Shown: positions 9,257-18,764, counted from the first letter of the stretch. The stretch: DNA of 64,000 bases from Flavobacterium defluvii (GCF_900129555.1 NZ_FQWC01000006.1:1-64000); one strand, 5' to 3'. Made by a program: numbers and translations. Notes: a model not told the origin generated them from the sequence alone.

Positions 9257-10171
9257 ATGGATTACATTGATTATTATAAAATATTAGATGTTACGAAATC
9301 GGCTACCGAGGCCGAGATTAAAAAAGCATATAGAAAACTCGCCAGAAAATATCATCCCGATTTGAATCCGAATGATAAAGAAGCTGAGAAAAAATTCAAG
9401 GAAATTAACGAAGCAAATGAGGTTTTAAGCAATGCCGAAAATCGTAAAAAATACGACAAATACGGGAAAGACTGGAAACATGCCGATGAATTTGAAAAAG
9501 CAGGTTACGATCCTAATCAGCAACAATATTCAAGACAGCAAAGCAGCAGCCAGGATTTTTCTGGTTTTGGCGGCGATTTCTCAGGAAGCGATTTTTCTGA
9601 TTTTTTCAATTCAATGTACGGTTCAGGGCGAAGCAGCCGAAGCCAGGCTAAATACAGAGGACAGGATTTTAATGCTGAACTTCAATTAGATCTAACTTCG
9701 GCATATACTACTCACAAACAGAATTTAACCGTAAATGGTAAAAATATCCGAATTACAATTCCGGCGGGGGTCGAAAACGGTCAGGTTATTAAAATTTCCG
9801 GACATGGCGGCGCGGGTGTAAACGGCGGACCAAACGGTGATTTGTATATTACTTTTATTATTGAAAACAATTCTGATTTTAAAAGAGAAGGCAATAATTT
9901 ATACTCAAATGTTGATCTTGATCTTTATACCGCGGTTTTGGGCGGAGAAATCAGCATTAAAACATTTGACGGAAAGGTAAAAATTAAGGTTCCTGCCGAA
10001 ACGCAAACCGGAACAAAAGTTAAACTGAAAGGAAAAGGTTTTCCTGTTTATAAAAAAGAAAATCAGTTTGGTGATTTGTATGTAACGTACAATCTTAAAA
10101 TACCAACTAAATTATCTCAAAAAGAAAAAGAATTGTTTGCAGAATTATCTAAACTTAGAAATCATGAGTAG
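9257..10171 (+). CDS. DnaJ-family (CbpA-like) co-chaperone
   Basis: 304 residues. The J domain (1-70) has the HPD signature at 33-35 and stimulates Hsp70 (DnaK) ATPase activity. A Gly/Phe/Ser-rich linker (about 90-135, with [12 protein letters not shown]) follows, then the C-terminal substrate-binding beta domains. There is no CxxCxGxG zinc finger, so this is a type II DnaJ like CbpA rather than DnaJ proper. The next gene overlaps its stop and encodes a CbpM-like partner, as in the cbpA-cbpM pair of other bacteria. Confidence 0.93.
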   Translation: MDYIDYYKILDVTKSATEAEIKKAYRKLARKYHPDLNPNDKEAEKKFKEINEANEVLSNAENRKKYDKYGKDWKHADEFEKAGYDPNQQQYSRQQSSSQDFSGFGGDFSGSDFSDFFNSMYGSGRSSRSQAKYRGQDFNAELQLDLTSAYTTHKQNLTVNGKNIRITIPAGVENGQVIKISGHGGAGVNGGPNGDLYITFIIENNSDFKREGNNLYSNVDLDLYTAVLGGEISIKTFDGKVKIKVPAETQTGTKVKLKGKGFPVYKKENQFGDLYVTYNLKIPTKLSQKEKELFAELSKLRNHE

Positions 10172-10469
10172 CAAAAACTTAATCCAAATAAAACAGTTTT
10201 GTTTGTATCACGAAATTGAAAATACTTTTATAACGGAACTTAATAATTATGGTTTAGTAGAAATTATTGTTGAAAAAAATGATGAATATCTGCAGCCGGA
10301 ACAATTACCTTTAATAGAGAAAATGATTCGAATGCATTATGATCTCAATATCAATATGGAAGGAATTGATGCGATTTATCATTTGCTGAATAAAATTGAA
10401 GTTTTACAGCAGCATTTAACAAACACACAAAACAAACTCCGAATTTACGAGGAAAACAAAACAGAATAA
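10164..10469 (+). CDS. CbpM-like modulator of the DnaJ-type chaperone
   Basis: 101 residues from ATG 10164 (an in-frame upstream ATG at 10137 would lie deep inside the preceding gene). The start overlaps the end of the DnaJ gene by 8 bp. Residues 1-60 match the MerR-like chaperone-modulator pattern ([20 protein letters not shown]...GLVEI) and a helical C-terminus follows. CbpM proteins bind the J domain of CbpA and inhibit it. The assignment rests on size, sequence pattern and gene pairing. Confidence 0.8.
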   Translation: MSSKNLIQIKQFCLYHEIENTFITELNNYGLVEIIVEKNDEYLQPEQLPLIEKMIRMHYDLNINMEGIDAIYHLLNKIEVLQQHLTNTQNKLRIYEENKTE

Positions 10470-10633
10470 GATTACAATCTTCTTTTAAAATATCACAAAA
10501 AAGAGAGATTTTCGGCGTGATTTCAACGTATTAAAATTCTTTTTACCAGGCTTATTTCATAAATTGCAGCGCATTAATTAACCCGAATTGTTTAAAAATT
10601 CTGCAGAAACAATTCAAAAAAAAACTCCAAAAA

Positions 10634-11017
10634 ATGAAAAGAGAAAATATCTTAACAGGATCGCCGTGGGAAGACAAAATGGGATACTGCCGCGCTGTAA
10701 GAATTGGTAATATCATTGAAGTTTCGGGGACTGTGGCAATTGTTGACGGCGATAAAGTAAAAGCCGATGATGCTTATGCACAGACCTATAATATTATTGA
10801 ACGTGTTGAAAAAGTGCTGGAAGATTTAAACGTTGGAATAAAAGACGTTATCAGAACCCGTATTTTTACAACCGATGTTTCTACATTCGAAGAAGTTGCA
10901 AGAGCCCATTCGGCATTTTTTAAAGATGTAAAACCAACAACAGGTTTCTACGAAATCAGCAAATTGGTTGCTCCTGAATATTTGGTAGAAATTGAATTTA
11001 CAGCTGTTGTACAATAA
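10634..11017 (+). CDS. RidA (YjgF/UK114) family protein
   Basis: 127 residues. The fold signature is visible in SGTVAIVDGD and YEISKLVAPEYLVEIEFTAVV. RidA proper hydrolyses reactive enamines/imines using an Arg in the C-terminal motif (RxxxEV). Here that position appears to be Thr/Gly (PTTGFYEISKL), so it is probably one of the other Rid subfamilies without proven deaminase activity. It stands alone between the chaperone pair and a CLC exchanger. Confidence 0.87.
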   Translation: MKRENILTGSPWEDKMGYCRAVRIGNIIEVSGTVAIVDGDKVKADDAYAQTYNIIERVEKVLEDLNVGIKDVIRTRIFTTDVSTFEEVARAHSAFFKDVKPTTGFYEISKLVAPEYLVEIEFTAVVQ

Positions 11018-11021
11018 TTTT

Positions 11022-11100
11022 TCCAGTCACGAATTCACGAATTTAATTTTAGAATACAATGTAAAAAGATTGTATTGTTTAAATTTGTGAATTCGCGTCC
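11022..11100. repeat. CACGAATTCACGAATTT inverted repeat
   Basis: CACGAATTCACGAATTTAA at 11027 pairs imperfectly with TTAAATTTGTGAATTCGCG at 11079-11097. In between, ACAATGTAAA and the TTGTATTG stretch add pairing. The same motif recurs at 22976 and 34861-34910. Confidence 0.65.
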
Positions 11101-11127
11101 AAAAAAACAGCTTCGTAAAAACACAAA

Positions 11128-12384
11128 ATGAGTTTTCAAAACACAAAAAAAATCTTCTTTTCCATTCCGAAATGGATTATTATCTGTGCTTTAACAGGCA
11201 TTCTTGCAGGATCAGCATCCGCTTTATTTCTTGTTTCTTTAGAATGGGTTACACAATTTAGAATTCAGCACGATTATATTATTTGGTTTTTGCCTTTCGG
11301 AGGATTTTTGGTTGGTGCGGGATATTACTATTGGGGAGAATCTGTCGTAAAAGGCAATAATTTACTACTCGAAGAATACGAAAAACCCAAAAAAATCATT
11401 CCTTTTAAAATGGCACCTTTGGTCCTTTTAGGAACATTATTAACGCATTTATTTGGAGGTTCTGCAGGACGCGAAGGCACAGCTGTACAAATGGGAGGCG
11501 CGATTGCCGATCAATTCACCAAGATTTTCAAATTAGATAATTTTGAGCGTAGAATTTTAATTATTTTAGGAATAAGCGCAGGTTTTGCTTCCGTTTTTGG
11601 AACTCCTTTAGCCGGTGCAATTTTTGCTTTAGAAGTTTTGTATTTCAGTAAAATCAGTTTCAAAAGCATTATACTTTCTTTTTTAGCAGCTTATGCCGCT
11701 TATTTTACTGTTGAATTTTGGCAGATAAAACATACGCATTACAGTGTTCCAGTTGTTCCGGAAATCAATTTCAACAACATTTTTTATACTTTATTAGTAG
11801 GGATTTTATCTGGATTTGCTGCTTTACTTTTTTCAAGAAGTACACATTTTTGGAGTTCATTTTTTTCAAAAAACATTAAATATCCCCCGCTCCGTCCAGT
11901 TATTGGCGGAATTGCTTTAGCCATTGCTATTGCAGGTTTCGGATTTACAAAATTCTCCGGATTAGGCGTTGCTGTTATTGTAGATTCTTTTTCAAATCCT
12001 TGTCAATGGTATGATTTTCTGCTTAAAATCTTATTTACAGGATTTACTTTAGGAGCCGGTTTTAAAGGCGGCGAAGTAACACCTTTATTTTTTGTCGGCG
12101 CTACTTTAGGAAGCGCTTTATCAATGTTTATTCCAATGCCCATTGCACTTTTAGCCGGAATTGGTTTTGTTGCTGTTTTTTCGGGGGCAACCCACACTCC
12201 TATCGCCTGCACAATTATGGGAATGGAATTATTCGGCATTCAGCCTGGAATTTTTATTGCCCTTGGATGTACAATTGCTTATTTTTCATCTGGTTCTGTT
12301 GGCATTTATAAATCACAGATTGTAAAAGGTGCTAAATATAAATTGTACCAAAAATTTCAGAAAAAAGAACTGGAACATTTGTAA
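11128..12384 (+). CDS. CLC-family anion/proton antiporter, fluoride-exporter (CLC-F) type motifs
   Basis: 418 residues with about ten membrane segments, inner membrane. It has no C-terminal CBS domains. The sequence carries GREGT at 114-118 (gating Glu116), GNNLL at 76-80 in place of the chloride-type GSGIP, and GGEVTP at 314-319. GREGT and GNNL-type motifs are what I know of the CLC-F branch, which exports fluoride in exchange for protons. A generic chloride-channel label is the alternative. No fluoride riboswitch was recognised upstream. It is separated from RidA by an inverted repeat and is probably transcribed alone. Confidence 0.8.
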   Translation: MSFQNTKKIFFSIPKWIIICALTGILAGSASALFLVSLEWVTQFRIQHDYIIWFLPFGGFLVGAGYYYWGESVVKGNNLLLEEYEKPKKIIPFKMAPLVLLGTLLTHLFGGSAGREGTAVQMGGAIADQFTKIFKLDNFERRILIILGISAGFASVFGTPLAGAIFALEVLYFSKISFKSIILSFLAAYAAYFTVEFWQIKHTHYSVPVVPEINFNNIFYTLLVGILSGFAALLFSRSTHFWSSFFSKNIKYPPLRPVIGGIALAIAIAGFGFTKFSGLGVAVIVDSFSNPCQWYDFLLKILFTGFTLGAGFKGGEVTPLFFVGATLGSALSMFIPMPIALLAGIGFVAVFSGATHTPIACTIMGMELFGIQPGIFIALGCTIAYFSSGSVGIYKSQIVKGAKYKLYQKFQKKELEHL

Positions 12385-12430
12385 AAAAAGCTAAGTTTAA
12401 AATTCTAAAATAAAAATCCGTTTAAATCAG

Positions 12431-12446
12431 CGCTTTCGCGAAAGCG
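12431..12446. repeat. 16-bp perfect palindrome
   Basis: CGCTTTCGCGAAAGCG lies between the CLC gene and nrnA, with no following T-run. It is a short GC-rich palindrome of the kind dispersed in flavobacterial intergenic DNA. Confidence 0.6.
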
Positions 12447-12526
12447 AATCCGTATCATCCGTGTGCCAATCTCAAAGACTAAAAATATTTTCAGCATTAC
12501 ATTAAAAAAATGTAAATTCGCACACT

Positions 12527-13531
12527 ATGAAAATACAAGATATTCAGGCAATTCAATTATTGCTTGCTGCTCCAAAGAAAATCGTAATAATTCCGCACAG
12601 AGGACCAGATGGTGACGCTATGGGTTCTACTCTAGCTTTATACCATTTTTTACTAAAAAACAATCATCAGCCAACGGTGATTGCACCAAATGATTTTCCT
12701 GATTTTCTGGCCTGGCTTCCAGGTTCAGAAACAGTAAAAATCTTCGAAAAAGACACCGAAAACTGCACTAAAATATTAGAAGATGCCGAGCTGATTTTTA
12801 CACTCGACTTTAATGCATTTCATCGTACAGGTGAAATGGAGCATACTTTAGCAAAATTGACAGTTCCGTTTATAATGATCGATCATCATGAAAAACCGCA
12901 TGATTATGCGGCCTATATGTATTCTGATACTTCATACGGATCGACTTGCGAAATGGTCTACAACTTTATTACTTTTTTAAATAAAAAAGAAGATATTGAC
13001 AAAACCATTGCGACTTGTATTTACACAGGAATTTTAACCGATTCTGGTTCCTTTCGTTTTCCGGGAACTACAGGAAACACACATAGAATTATTGCCGAAT
13101 TGATTGATTTAGGAGTTGAGAATACTCAAATTCCGGTTTTACTATACGATAATAGTTCTTTTAGTCGTTTGCAATTATTAGGACGTGCGCTTCAGAATAT
13201 GAAAATTTTCGAAGAGCATAAGACTTCATATACTACTCTTACACAGGAAGAATTAGATTCGTTTAATTACGTAAAAGGCGATACCGAAGGAATTGTTAAT
13301 TATGGTTTGAGTATAAGAGGAATTAATTTTACTGCTATCTTTATCGAAAATAAAGAAGAAAAAATCATTAAAATTTCTTTCCGTTCGCAAGGGGGATTTG
13401 ATGTAAACCAATTTGCACGAGATCATTTTAACGGAGGCGGACATATAAACGCAGCCGGCGGAAGATCTGAAACTTCGATGGAAGAAACTGTTAAAAAGTT
13501 TGAAGATTTAGTAACTAAACTAAAATTATAG
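12527..13531 (+). CDS. nrnA: DHH-family oligoribonuclease / pAp phosphatase
   Basis: 334 residues. It degrades short RNA oligonucleotides and dephosphorylates 3'-phosphoadenosine 5'-phosphate in the cytoplasm. The DHH metal-binding motifs are HRGPDGDA (24-31), TLDFNAFHR (92-100) and DHHEKP (119-124), followed by TDSGSFRFPGT. The DHHA1 domain has GGGHINAAGG near 304-313. Six bases separate it from gldI, so the two are likely cotranscribed; this gene order is, as far as I recall, shared with other flavobacteria. Confidence 0.93.
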   Translation: MKIQDIQAIQLLLAAPKKIVIIPHRGPDGDAMGSTLALYHFLLKNNHQPTVIAPNDFPDFLAWLPGSETVKIFEKDTENCTKILEDAELIFTLDFNAFHRTGEMEHTLAKLTVPFIMIDHHEKPHDYAAYMYSDTSYGSTCEMVYNFITFLNKKEDIDKTIATCIYTGILTDSGSFRFPGTTGNTHRIIAELIDLGVENTQIPVLLYDNSSFSRLQLLGRALQNMKIFEEHKTSYTTLTQEELDSFNYVKGDTEGIVNYGLSIRGINFTAIFIENKEEKIIKISFRSQGGFDVNQFARDHFNGGGHINAAGGRSETSMEETVKKFEDLVTKLKL

Positions 13532-13537
13532 ACCAAT

Positions 13538-14185
13538 ATGAACTACTTAAAACTTAGCATTTATTCACTGCTTTTTGCAGTTATATTGGCTGGCTGTAAA
13601 CAGCACGAAGATATTAGAATGCCTATTTCCAGAGCATCGGGTACTTTTATGAAAAAATCGGCTGACAGAAACAAAAAGTTAGTTGCAAATGAAGAAGATG
13701 TTATCAAGAAAATCATCAAAAGTAATCCGAAAGTGAAATACTATGCTACTAAAAAGGGCTATTGGTTTACGTATGATGAAAAAAGCACAACAGAAACAGC
13801 AACTCCAAAAAAAGGAGATATTGCTTACTTCAATTTAGAAGTTAAAAGTATTGACGGAACTATCATTTATTCTGAATCTGATCTAGGACCTCAAACTTAT
13901 TATGTAGACAAACAAGATATTATGATGGGATTGCGTGACGGAATCAAATACATGAAAAAAAATGAAACCGTGACTTTCTTGTTTCCATCTCATATAGCAT
14001 ATGGCTATCATGGAGATAACAAAAAAATTGGACCAAATCAATCGTTAATCTGTACGGTTACGCTTCGTAATTTTGTTCCGGATCCGGCACAAACTGCAAC
14101 GGCTCCTGCAGCAGCACCCCAAACTGCAAAGCCTGCAGCTGTAAAACCTGTCGCTCAAACTAAAAAAGATACAATAAACCCATAA
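13538..14185 (+). CDS. gldI: Gliding motility-associated peptidyl-prolyl isomerase lipoprotein
   Basis: 215 residues. The lipoprotein signal has lipobox LAGC (Cys20). An FKBP-type domain spans about 75-183 (GDIAYFNLEVKSIDGTIIYS..., MGLRDGIKYMKKNETVTFLFPSHIAYGYHGD). The C-terminal tail is Ala/Pro/Lys-rich. GldI is needed for gliding in Flavobacterium johnsoniae and probably folds periplasmic or outer-membrane parts of the gliding/type IX secretion machine. It follows nrnA by 6 bp and precedes two further isomerases. Confidence 0.9.
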   Translation: MNYLKLSIYSLLFAVILAGCKQHEDIRMPISRASGTFMKKSADRNKKLVANEEDVIKKIIKSNPKVKYYATKKGYWFTYDEKSTTETATPKKGDIAYFNLEVKSIDGTIIYSESDLGPQTYYVDKQDIMMGLRDGIKYMKKNETVTFLFPSHIAYGYHGDNKKIGPNQSLICTVTLRNFVPDPAQTATAPAAAPQTAKPAAVKPVAQTKKDTINP

Positions 14186-14200
14186 AAAACATTTCAAAAA

Positions 14201-15274
14201 ATGAAAAAGAGTATTTTATTATTACTACTAGCCGTAAGTTCATTTTATTCATGTAAAGACGACCACAGTAATTTGCCTGATGGATTATATGCTGATATCG
14301 AAACTAATAAAGGACATATTATTGTTGAATTAGATTATAAAAAAGCTCCTGTAACTGTTGCAAACTTTGTGACCTTAGCAGAAGGAAAAAACGAATTTGT
14401 TGCGGATGAAAACTTAAAGAAAAAACCTTTTTATGATGGTTTAAAATTTCACAGAGTTATTGCAGATTTTATGATTCAGTCCGGAGATCCGCTTGGAACT
14501 GGTTCCGGAGATACTGGTTATAAATTTAAAGATGAATTTTCAGATTTAAAATTCGACAAAGCCGGTGTTTTGGCAATGGCAAATAACGGGCCCGGAACAA
14601 ACAGCAGCCAATTTTTTATTACTCACGTAGAAACTCCTTGGTTAGATAATAAACATACCATTTTTGGGCACGTTGTTGAGAAAGGACAAGAAGTTGTAAA
14701 TAAAGTAGTTCAGGGCGATAATATTATTACAGTTACTATTATCAGAAACGGTGAAGCTGCTAAAAAGTTTGATGCAGTAAAAGTATTCCATGATTATTTT
14801 GCAGATATCGCCAAAGAAAAAAGTAAATATGCAGGAGCTCAAAAAGAAAAAGTAGATTTCTACGCTTCTATTAGACCAAAAGCTACCAAAACTTCAACTG
14901 GTTTAGAATATGTTATTACAGAAAAAGGTTCTGGAAAAAAGCCTGCAACTGGAGCTCAGGTTTATATTCACTATGCTGGTTTCTTAGAAGACGGAACCTT
15001 ATTTGATTCAAGCATTGAAGAAGTAAATAAAACTTTTGGAAAATTTGATGCTGCAAGAGCAGAACAGCATGGATATCAGCCAATTCCTTTTCAGGCTGGC
15101 CGTAAAGATGGTTTAATTCCCGGATTTATTGAAGGAATCGAAAAACTTTCGTTTGGAGACAAAGCAGTTCTTTTTATTCCATCACATTTAGCATATGGAG
15201 CAACTGGAGCCGGTGGAGTTATTCCGCCAAATGCAAACATTATTTTTGAAGTTCAGTTGTTAGAGAAACCATAA
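14201..15274 (+). CDS. Dual-family immunophilin lipoprotein (cyclophilin + FKBP)
   Basis: 357 residues. The lipoprotein signal has Cys18 (FYSC). A cyclophilin domain (about 30-195) has FHRVIADFMIQSGDP, NGPGTNSSQFFIT and FGHVVEKGQEVV. An FKBP domain (about 235-357) has GAQVYIHYAGFLEDGTLFDSS, IPGFIEGIEKL and LAYGATGAGGVIPPNANIIFEVQLL. Fusions of the two unrelated proline isomerase families are known as dual-family immunophilins, and the cyclophilin-first order has been described in Flavobacterium. It lies 15 bp after gldI, so probably the same transcript. Role: periplasmic protein folding. Confidence 0.92.
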   Translation: MKKSILLLLLAVSSFYSCKDDHSNLPDGLYADIETNKGHIIVELDYKKAPVTVANFVTLAEGKNEFVADENLKKKPFYDGLKFHRVIADFMIQSGDPLGTGSGDTGYKFKDEFSDLKFDKAGVLAMANNGPGTNSSQFFITHVETPWLDNKHTIFGHVVEKGQEVVNKVVQGDNIITVTIIRNGEAAKKFDAVKVFHDYFADIAKEKSKYAGAQKEKVDFYASIRPKATKTSTGLEYVITEKGSGKKPATGAQVYIHYAGFLEDGTLFDSSIEEVNKTFGKFDAARAEQHGYQPIPFQAGRKDGLIPGFIEGIEKLSFGDKAVLFIPSHLAYGATGAGGVIPPNANIIFEVQLLEKP

Positions 15275-15330
15275 TTATTTTTATAATTAAATTCTTATAA
15301 TTAGTTTTACAGACTTAAACTCAAAACACA

Positions 15331-16458
15331 ATGAAATTCAAATTTCTATTATTATTCTGTCTGGCTGTATTAAACATTCAGGCACAAACAAAAAAAACTG
15401 CTGCAAAGCCAGCAACTGCAAAAACTGCTGTTGCAGCAAAAGCAGTAAATCCGGCTGAAGGTATTTTTGCTACTATTTCGACAACAAAAGGAGACATAGT
15501 TGTTTCTTTAGAATATGTAAAAGCACCTGTAACAGTTGCGAATTTTATTACTTTGGCAGAAGGAAAAAATCCTTATGTAAAAGTAGAAAGACTTAAAGGT
15601 AAGCCATTTTATGATGGTTTAAAATTTCACAGAGTTATCAATGATTTTATGATTCAGGGCGGCGATCCTGACGGAAATGGTTCCGGAGGTCCAGGATATT
15701 CGTTTAAAGATGAGTTTGTTGAAGAATTAAAGTTTGAAAAAGGCGGCGTTTTGGCAATGGCAAATTCAGGTCCTGCAACAAACGGAAGCCAGTTTTTCAT
15801 TACACATAAAGATACACCCTGGTTAAACGGAAAACATACAATCTTTGGTCATGTAGTTTCTGGAATGGACAATGTAAATAAAATTGTTCAGGATGATATT
15901 ATGACAAAAATCACCATTACCCGTAAAGGCGCGGCTGCTAAAAAATTTGATGCTGTAAAAGTATTTAGCGATGAATTAAAAAAACTAGAAGCTAAAAAAG
16001 AAGAAGCTAAAAAGGTGGCAACTGAAAAAGCAGCTTATTTTACAGCAACTAAAGCAAAAGCTACAACAACTGCATCTGGTTTAAAGTATGTTATTACTAA
16101 AAACGGAAGCGGTGTAAAAGGTGCTGATGGTTCTACAATTTATTTTCATTACGCAGGATATTTTGAAGACGGAAACCTTTTTGACAGCAGTATTCCAGAT
16201 GTAGCAAAAGCATACGGAAAATATGATGCAAACAGAGATGCGCAAGGCGGTTACAAAGCTTTTCCTTTTACTGTTGGTAAAAAAGACGGTATGATTCCCG
16301 GCTTTATCGAAGCACTTGATATGATGACTGACGGTGAAAAAGCAATTTTCTTTCTTCCTTCAAATTTAGCTTACGGGCCGCAAGGTGCGGGAGGAGTTAT
16401 TCCGCCAAACGCTACTTTGATTTTTGAAATTGAAACCTATCAAAATCAACCTAAATAA
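15331..16458 (+). CDS. Dual-family immunophilin, periplasmic (cyclophilin + FKBP)
   Basis: 375 residues, a clear paralogue of the preceding gene with the same domain order: cyclophilin about 45-220 and FKBP about 250-373. It differs in having a type I signal peptide (cleavage after IQAQ, about 19) instead of a lipobox. An Ala/Lys/Thr low-complexity spacer (20-40) and a Lys/Glu/Ala-rich linker (about 212-240) are also present. Motifs include FHRVINDFMIQGGDPDGNG, NGSQFFIT and LAYGPQGAGGVIPPNATLIFEIE. It is the last gene of the cluster and ends at a strong terminator. Confidence 0.92.
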   Translation: MKFKFLLLFCLAVLNIQAQTKKTAAKPATAKTAVAAKAVNPAEGIFATISTTKGDIVVSLEYVKAPVTVANFITLAEGKNPYVKVERLKGKPFYDGLKFHRVINDFMIQGGDPDGNGSGGPGYSFKDEFVEELKFEKGGVLAMANSGPATNGSQFFITHKDTPWLNGKHTIFGHVVSGMDNVNKIVQDDIMTKITITRKGAAAKKFDAVKVFSDELKKLEAKKEEAKKVATEKAAYFTATKAKATTTASGLKYVITKNGSGVKGADGSTIYFHYAGYFEDGNLFDSSIPDVAKAYGKYDANRDAQGGYKAFPFTVGKKDGMIPGFIEALDMMTDGEKAIFFLPSNLAYGPQGAGGVIPPNATLIFEIETYQNQPK

Positions 16459-16481
16459 TAAATTAAGTTTCTGAAAAAATA

Positions 16482-16512
16482 AAAAAAAGCCATCAATTGA
16501 TGGCTTTTTTTT
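16482..16512 (+). terminator. Terminator of the nrnA-gldI-immunophilin cluster
   Basis: AAAGCCATCAATTGATGGCTTT forms a near-perfect hairpin followed by eight T residues, 23 bp after the stop. Confidence 0.9.
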
Positions 16513-16619
16513 ATGCTTCATATTATTAAATTATCAAATATCTGTATTGTTAAAAACCTCAAATAGCTATAATGACAACGTTTGTGTTTGTTTTCTATTA
16601 ATTCTTAAACAAAATAGCT

Positions 16620-16627
16620 TACCTTTG
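16620..16627 (+). promoter_or_regulatory. -7 box of the EamA transporter gene
   Basis: TACCTTTG matches TAnnTTTG exactly, 32 bp before the ATG. A TTTG at 16587 is too far (29 bp) for a standard -33 box. Confidence 0.5.
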
Positions 16628-16659
16628 CCGGCTTAATTTTTTTAAAATATACAATCAAA

Positions 16660-17556
16660 ATGTCACAAAATAACGTATTAAAAGGAGTGTTTTTAGTTGC
16701 TTTAGGAGCTACAACTTACGGAATGTTAGCTACTTTCGTAAAAATGGCATATGCAGAAGGGTACACTACGGCAGAAGTAACAACATCTCAGTTTGTACTA
16801 GGAATTATTGGTGTTTTGATTATAAATGCTTTTCAAAAAATAAAAAATAAAGATAAGGTAGTAAAAGCTTCTTCAAAAAATATTGCCAGTTTAATGCTTG
16901 CCGGAACTTCATTAGGAATGACCAGCTTATTTTATTATCTGGCGGTAAAATTTATTCCTGTTTCTATTGGAATTGTTTTATTAATGCAGACGGTTTGGAT
17001 GGGTGTTTTGCTCGAAATGATTTTAGAGAAAAAACTGCCGTCAAAACAGAAGGTAATAGCTGTTTTTATTGTTCTTTTTGGAACTGTTTTAGCTACAAAT
17101 ATTATTAATTATGATATTGTATTAGACTGGAGAGGAATTGTTTGGGGAATTCTGGCTGCTGCTTCATTTACAACCACAATGTTTACTGCCAATCGTGTAG
17201 CTGTTGGAATTTCTTCAGCTCAGCGCAGCTTATACATGCTTTTAGGAGGTGCTGTAATTGTTTTTACTTTCGGATTTTTTACACAGGTAACGCCTTTCAA
17301 TTTGGCTATTTTCCTTAAATGGGGAATTGTTTTATCATTATTCGGAACTATAATCCCTCCTATCCTTATGAATTTAGGTTTTCCGTTAACTGGTATTGGT
17401 TTAGGAAGTATCGTTTCTGCCCTGGAGCTTCCGGTTTCTGTAATGATGGCTTTTGTACTTTTGAATGAAACAGTGATACTTTCTCAATGGATTGGAATTG
17501 TTCTTATCATTCTGGCAATCATTATTATGAATGTAAATTTTAAACGTAAAATTTAA
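16660..17556 (+). CDS. EamA-family (drug/metabolite superfamily) transporter
   Basis: 298 residues, ten predicted membrane helices in two EamA repeats. The first starts at about residue 9 (GVFLVALGATTYGMLATFVKMAY) and the second at about 160 (WRGIVWGILAAASFTTTMFTANR). Inner membrane. The family exports or imports amino acids and small metabolites; the substrate cannot be told from sequence. It is flanked by its own promoter box upstream and a small DoxX-like gene downstream. Confidence 0.88.
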   Translation: MSQNNVLKGVFLVALGATTYGMLATFVKMAYAEGYTTAEVTTSQFVLGIIGVLIINAFQKIKNKDKVVKASSKNIASLMLAGTSLGMTSLFYYLAVKFIPVSIGIVLLMQTVWMGVLLEMILEKKLPSKQKVIAVFIVLFGTVLATNIINYDIVLDWRGIVWGILAAASFTTTMFTANRVAVGISSAQRSLYMLLGGAVIVFTFGFFTQVTPFNLAIFLKWGIVLSLFGTIIPPILMNLGFPLTGIGLGSIVSALELPVSVMMAFVLLNETVILSQWIGIVLIILAIIIMNVNFKRKI

Positions 17557-17643
17557 GATTTTTTGCGTGTTATTAAAAAAACATGCCTTGTAATGCAATA
17601 AGTGTTAATTTTTTTATAATTTCGTTATAAATAATTAATTATC

Positions 17644-18000
17644 ATGAACTTACCCTGGCATTTATATTTAATGGCAATCCTGTATATACTTGCCGGATTC
17701 AATCATTTTCGTAAACCCGGAATGTATATCAAAATCATTCCTCCATTTTTTAAAAATCCCAAAATTATAAATATACTAAGCGGAATTGCCGAAATCGTAT
17801 TAGGCATTCTGCTAATGTTTACCCTTACAACACAATATGCCGCATGGGGAATTATTGCTTTGTTAATTGCAATATTTCCTGCCAATTTATATATGTTTCA
17901 AAATAAAAAAGCGAGTTTTGGTTTACCAAAATGGATTTTATTTGTACGTTTGCCCTTACAAATTGTTTTGATTTTTTGGGCATACCAATATACCCTTTAA
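17644..18000 (+). CDS. Small DoxX-like integral membrane protein
   Basis: 118 residues with four predicted membrane helices (about 6-22, 42-62, 68-88 and 97-115). The pattern LAGFNHFRKPGMYIKIIPPF...PKIINILSGIAEIVLGILL is typical of the DoxX/DoxD-related membrane family found next to many redox or stress genes. Function is not established. It lies 33 bp upstream of aqpZ. Confidence 0.78.
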   Translation: MNLPWHLYLMAILYILAGFNHFRKPGMYIKIIPPFFKNPKIINILSGIAEIVLGILLMFTLTTQYAAWGIIALLIAIFPANLYMFQNKKASFGLPKWILFVRLPLQIVLIFWAYQYTL

Positions 18001-18033
18001 CAATCAAATCTATTAATCTAAATTTATTTTATT

Positions 18034-18750
18034 ATGAAAAAATTGTTTGCAGAGTTCTTCGGAACTTATTGGCTGGTTTTTGGTGGTTGTGGAAGCGCAA
18101 TTTTTGCTGCAGCTTATCCTGAATTAGGGATTGGTTTTGCTGGTGTCGCTTTAGCATTTGGTTTAACTGTTTTAACAATGGCTTATGCTGTTGGACATAT
18201 TTCGGGCGGGCATTTTAATCCGGCTGTTTCTTTTGGTTTATGGGCTGGCGGAAGATTTCCTGCCAAAGATCTTATTCCGTATATCATTGCACAATGTATA
18301 GGAGCAATAGCGGCTGCAGGGACTTTATATACTATAGCATCAGGAAAAGCTGGTTTTGTAATTGATAATACAAAAGCCGGGGCATTTGCATCTAATGGCT
18401 TTGGTGCTTTTTCTCCTGATGGTTATTCATTACAGGCAGCTTTTATTGCTGAAGTTGTACTTACTTTGTTTTTCTTATTAATCATTTTAGGAAGTACAGA
18501 TAAATGTGCAAACACTAATTTCTGCGGCATTGCAATTGGTTTAGGATTAACTTTAATTCACTTAATAAGTATTCCAATTACAAATACATCTGTAAATCCT
18601 GCACGATCATTATCTCAGGCAATTTTTGCAGGCGGAGAACCGCTTTCACAGGTTTGGCTGTTTTGGGTTGCGCCAATTTTAGGTGCTGTTGCAGCTGGAT
18701 TTATTTATAAAACCCTTTTACAAAAAAACGAAGACGAGTCTGCTAACTAA
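18034..18750 (+). CDS. aqpZ: Aquaporin Z, water channel
   Basis: 238 residues with six membrane helices and two NPA half-helices: NPA 62-64 (HFNPAVSFG) and NPA 188-190 followed by Arg191 (SVNPARS). This fits the water-selective AqpZ type rather than GlpF (no Asp after the second NPAR). It carries osmotic water flux across the inner membrane. It is followed 14 bp later by a GlsB-type stress membrane protein, so the two are likely cotranscribed. Confidence 0.95.
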   Translation: MKKLFAEFFGTYWLVFGGCGSAIFAAAYPELGIGFAGVALAFGLTVLTMAYAVGHISGGHFNPAVSFGLWAGGRFPAKDLIPYIIAQCIGAIAAAGTLYTIASGKAGFVIDNTKAGAFASNGFGAFSPDGYSLQAAFIAEVVLTLFFLLIILGSTDKCANTNFCGIAIGLGLTLIHLISIPITNTSVNPARSLSQAIFAGGEPLSQVWLFWVAPILGAVAAGFIYKTLLQKNEDESAN

Positions 18751-18764
18751 TTAATTCATAACAT

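Noticed and set aside
10137..10163. Earlier in-frame ATG for the CbpM-like gene
   Set aside because: It would add nine residues inside the end of the DnaJ gene; the ATG at 10164 gives the normal overlap and family start.
11018..11127. Fluoride riboswitch before the CLC gene
   Set aside because: The gap holds a dispersed inverted repeat; the GG(A/N)GATGG-type core of the crcB motif is not seen.
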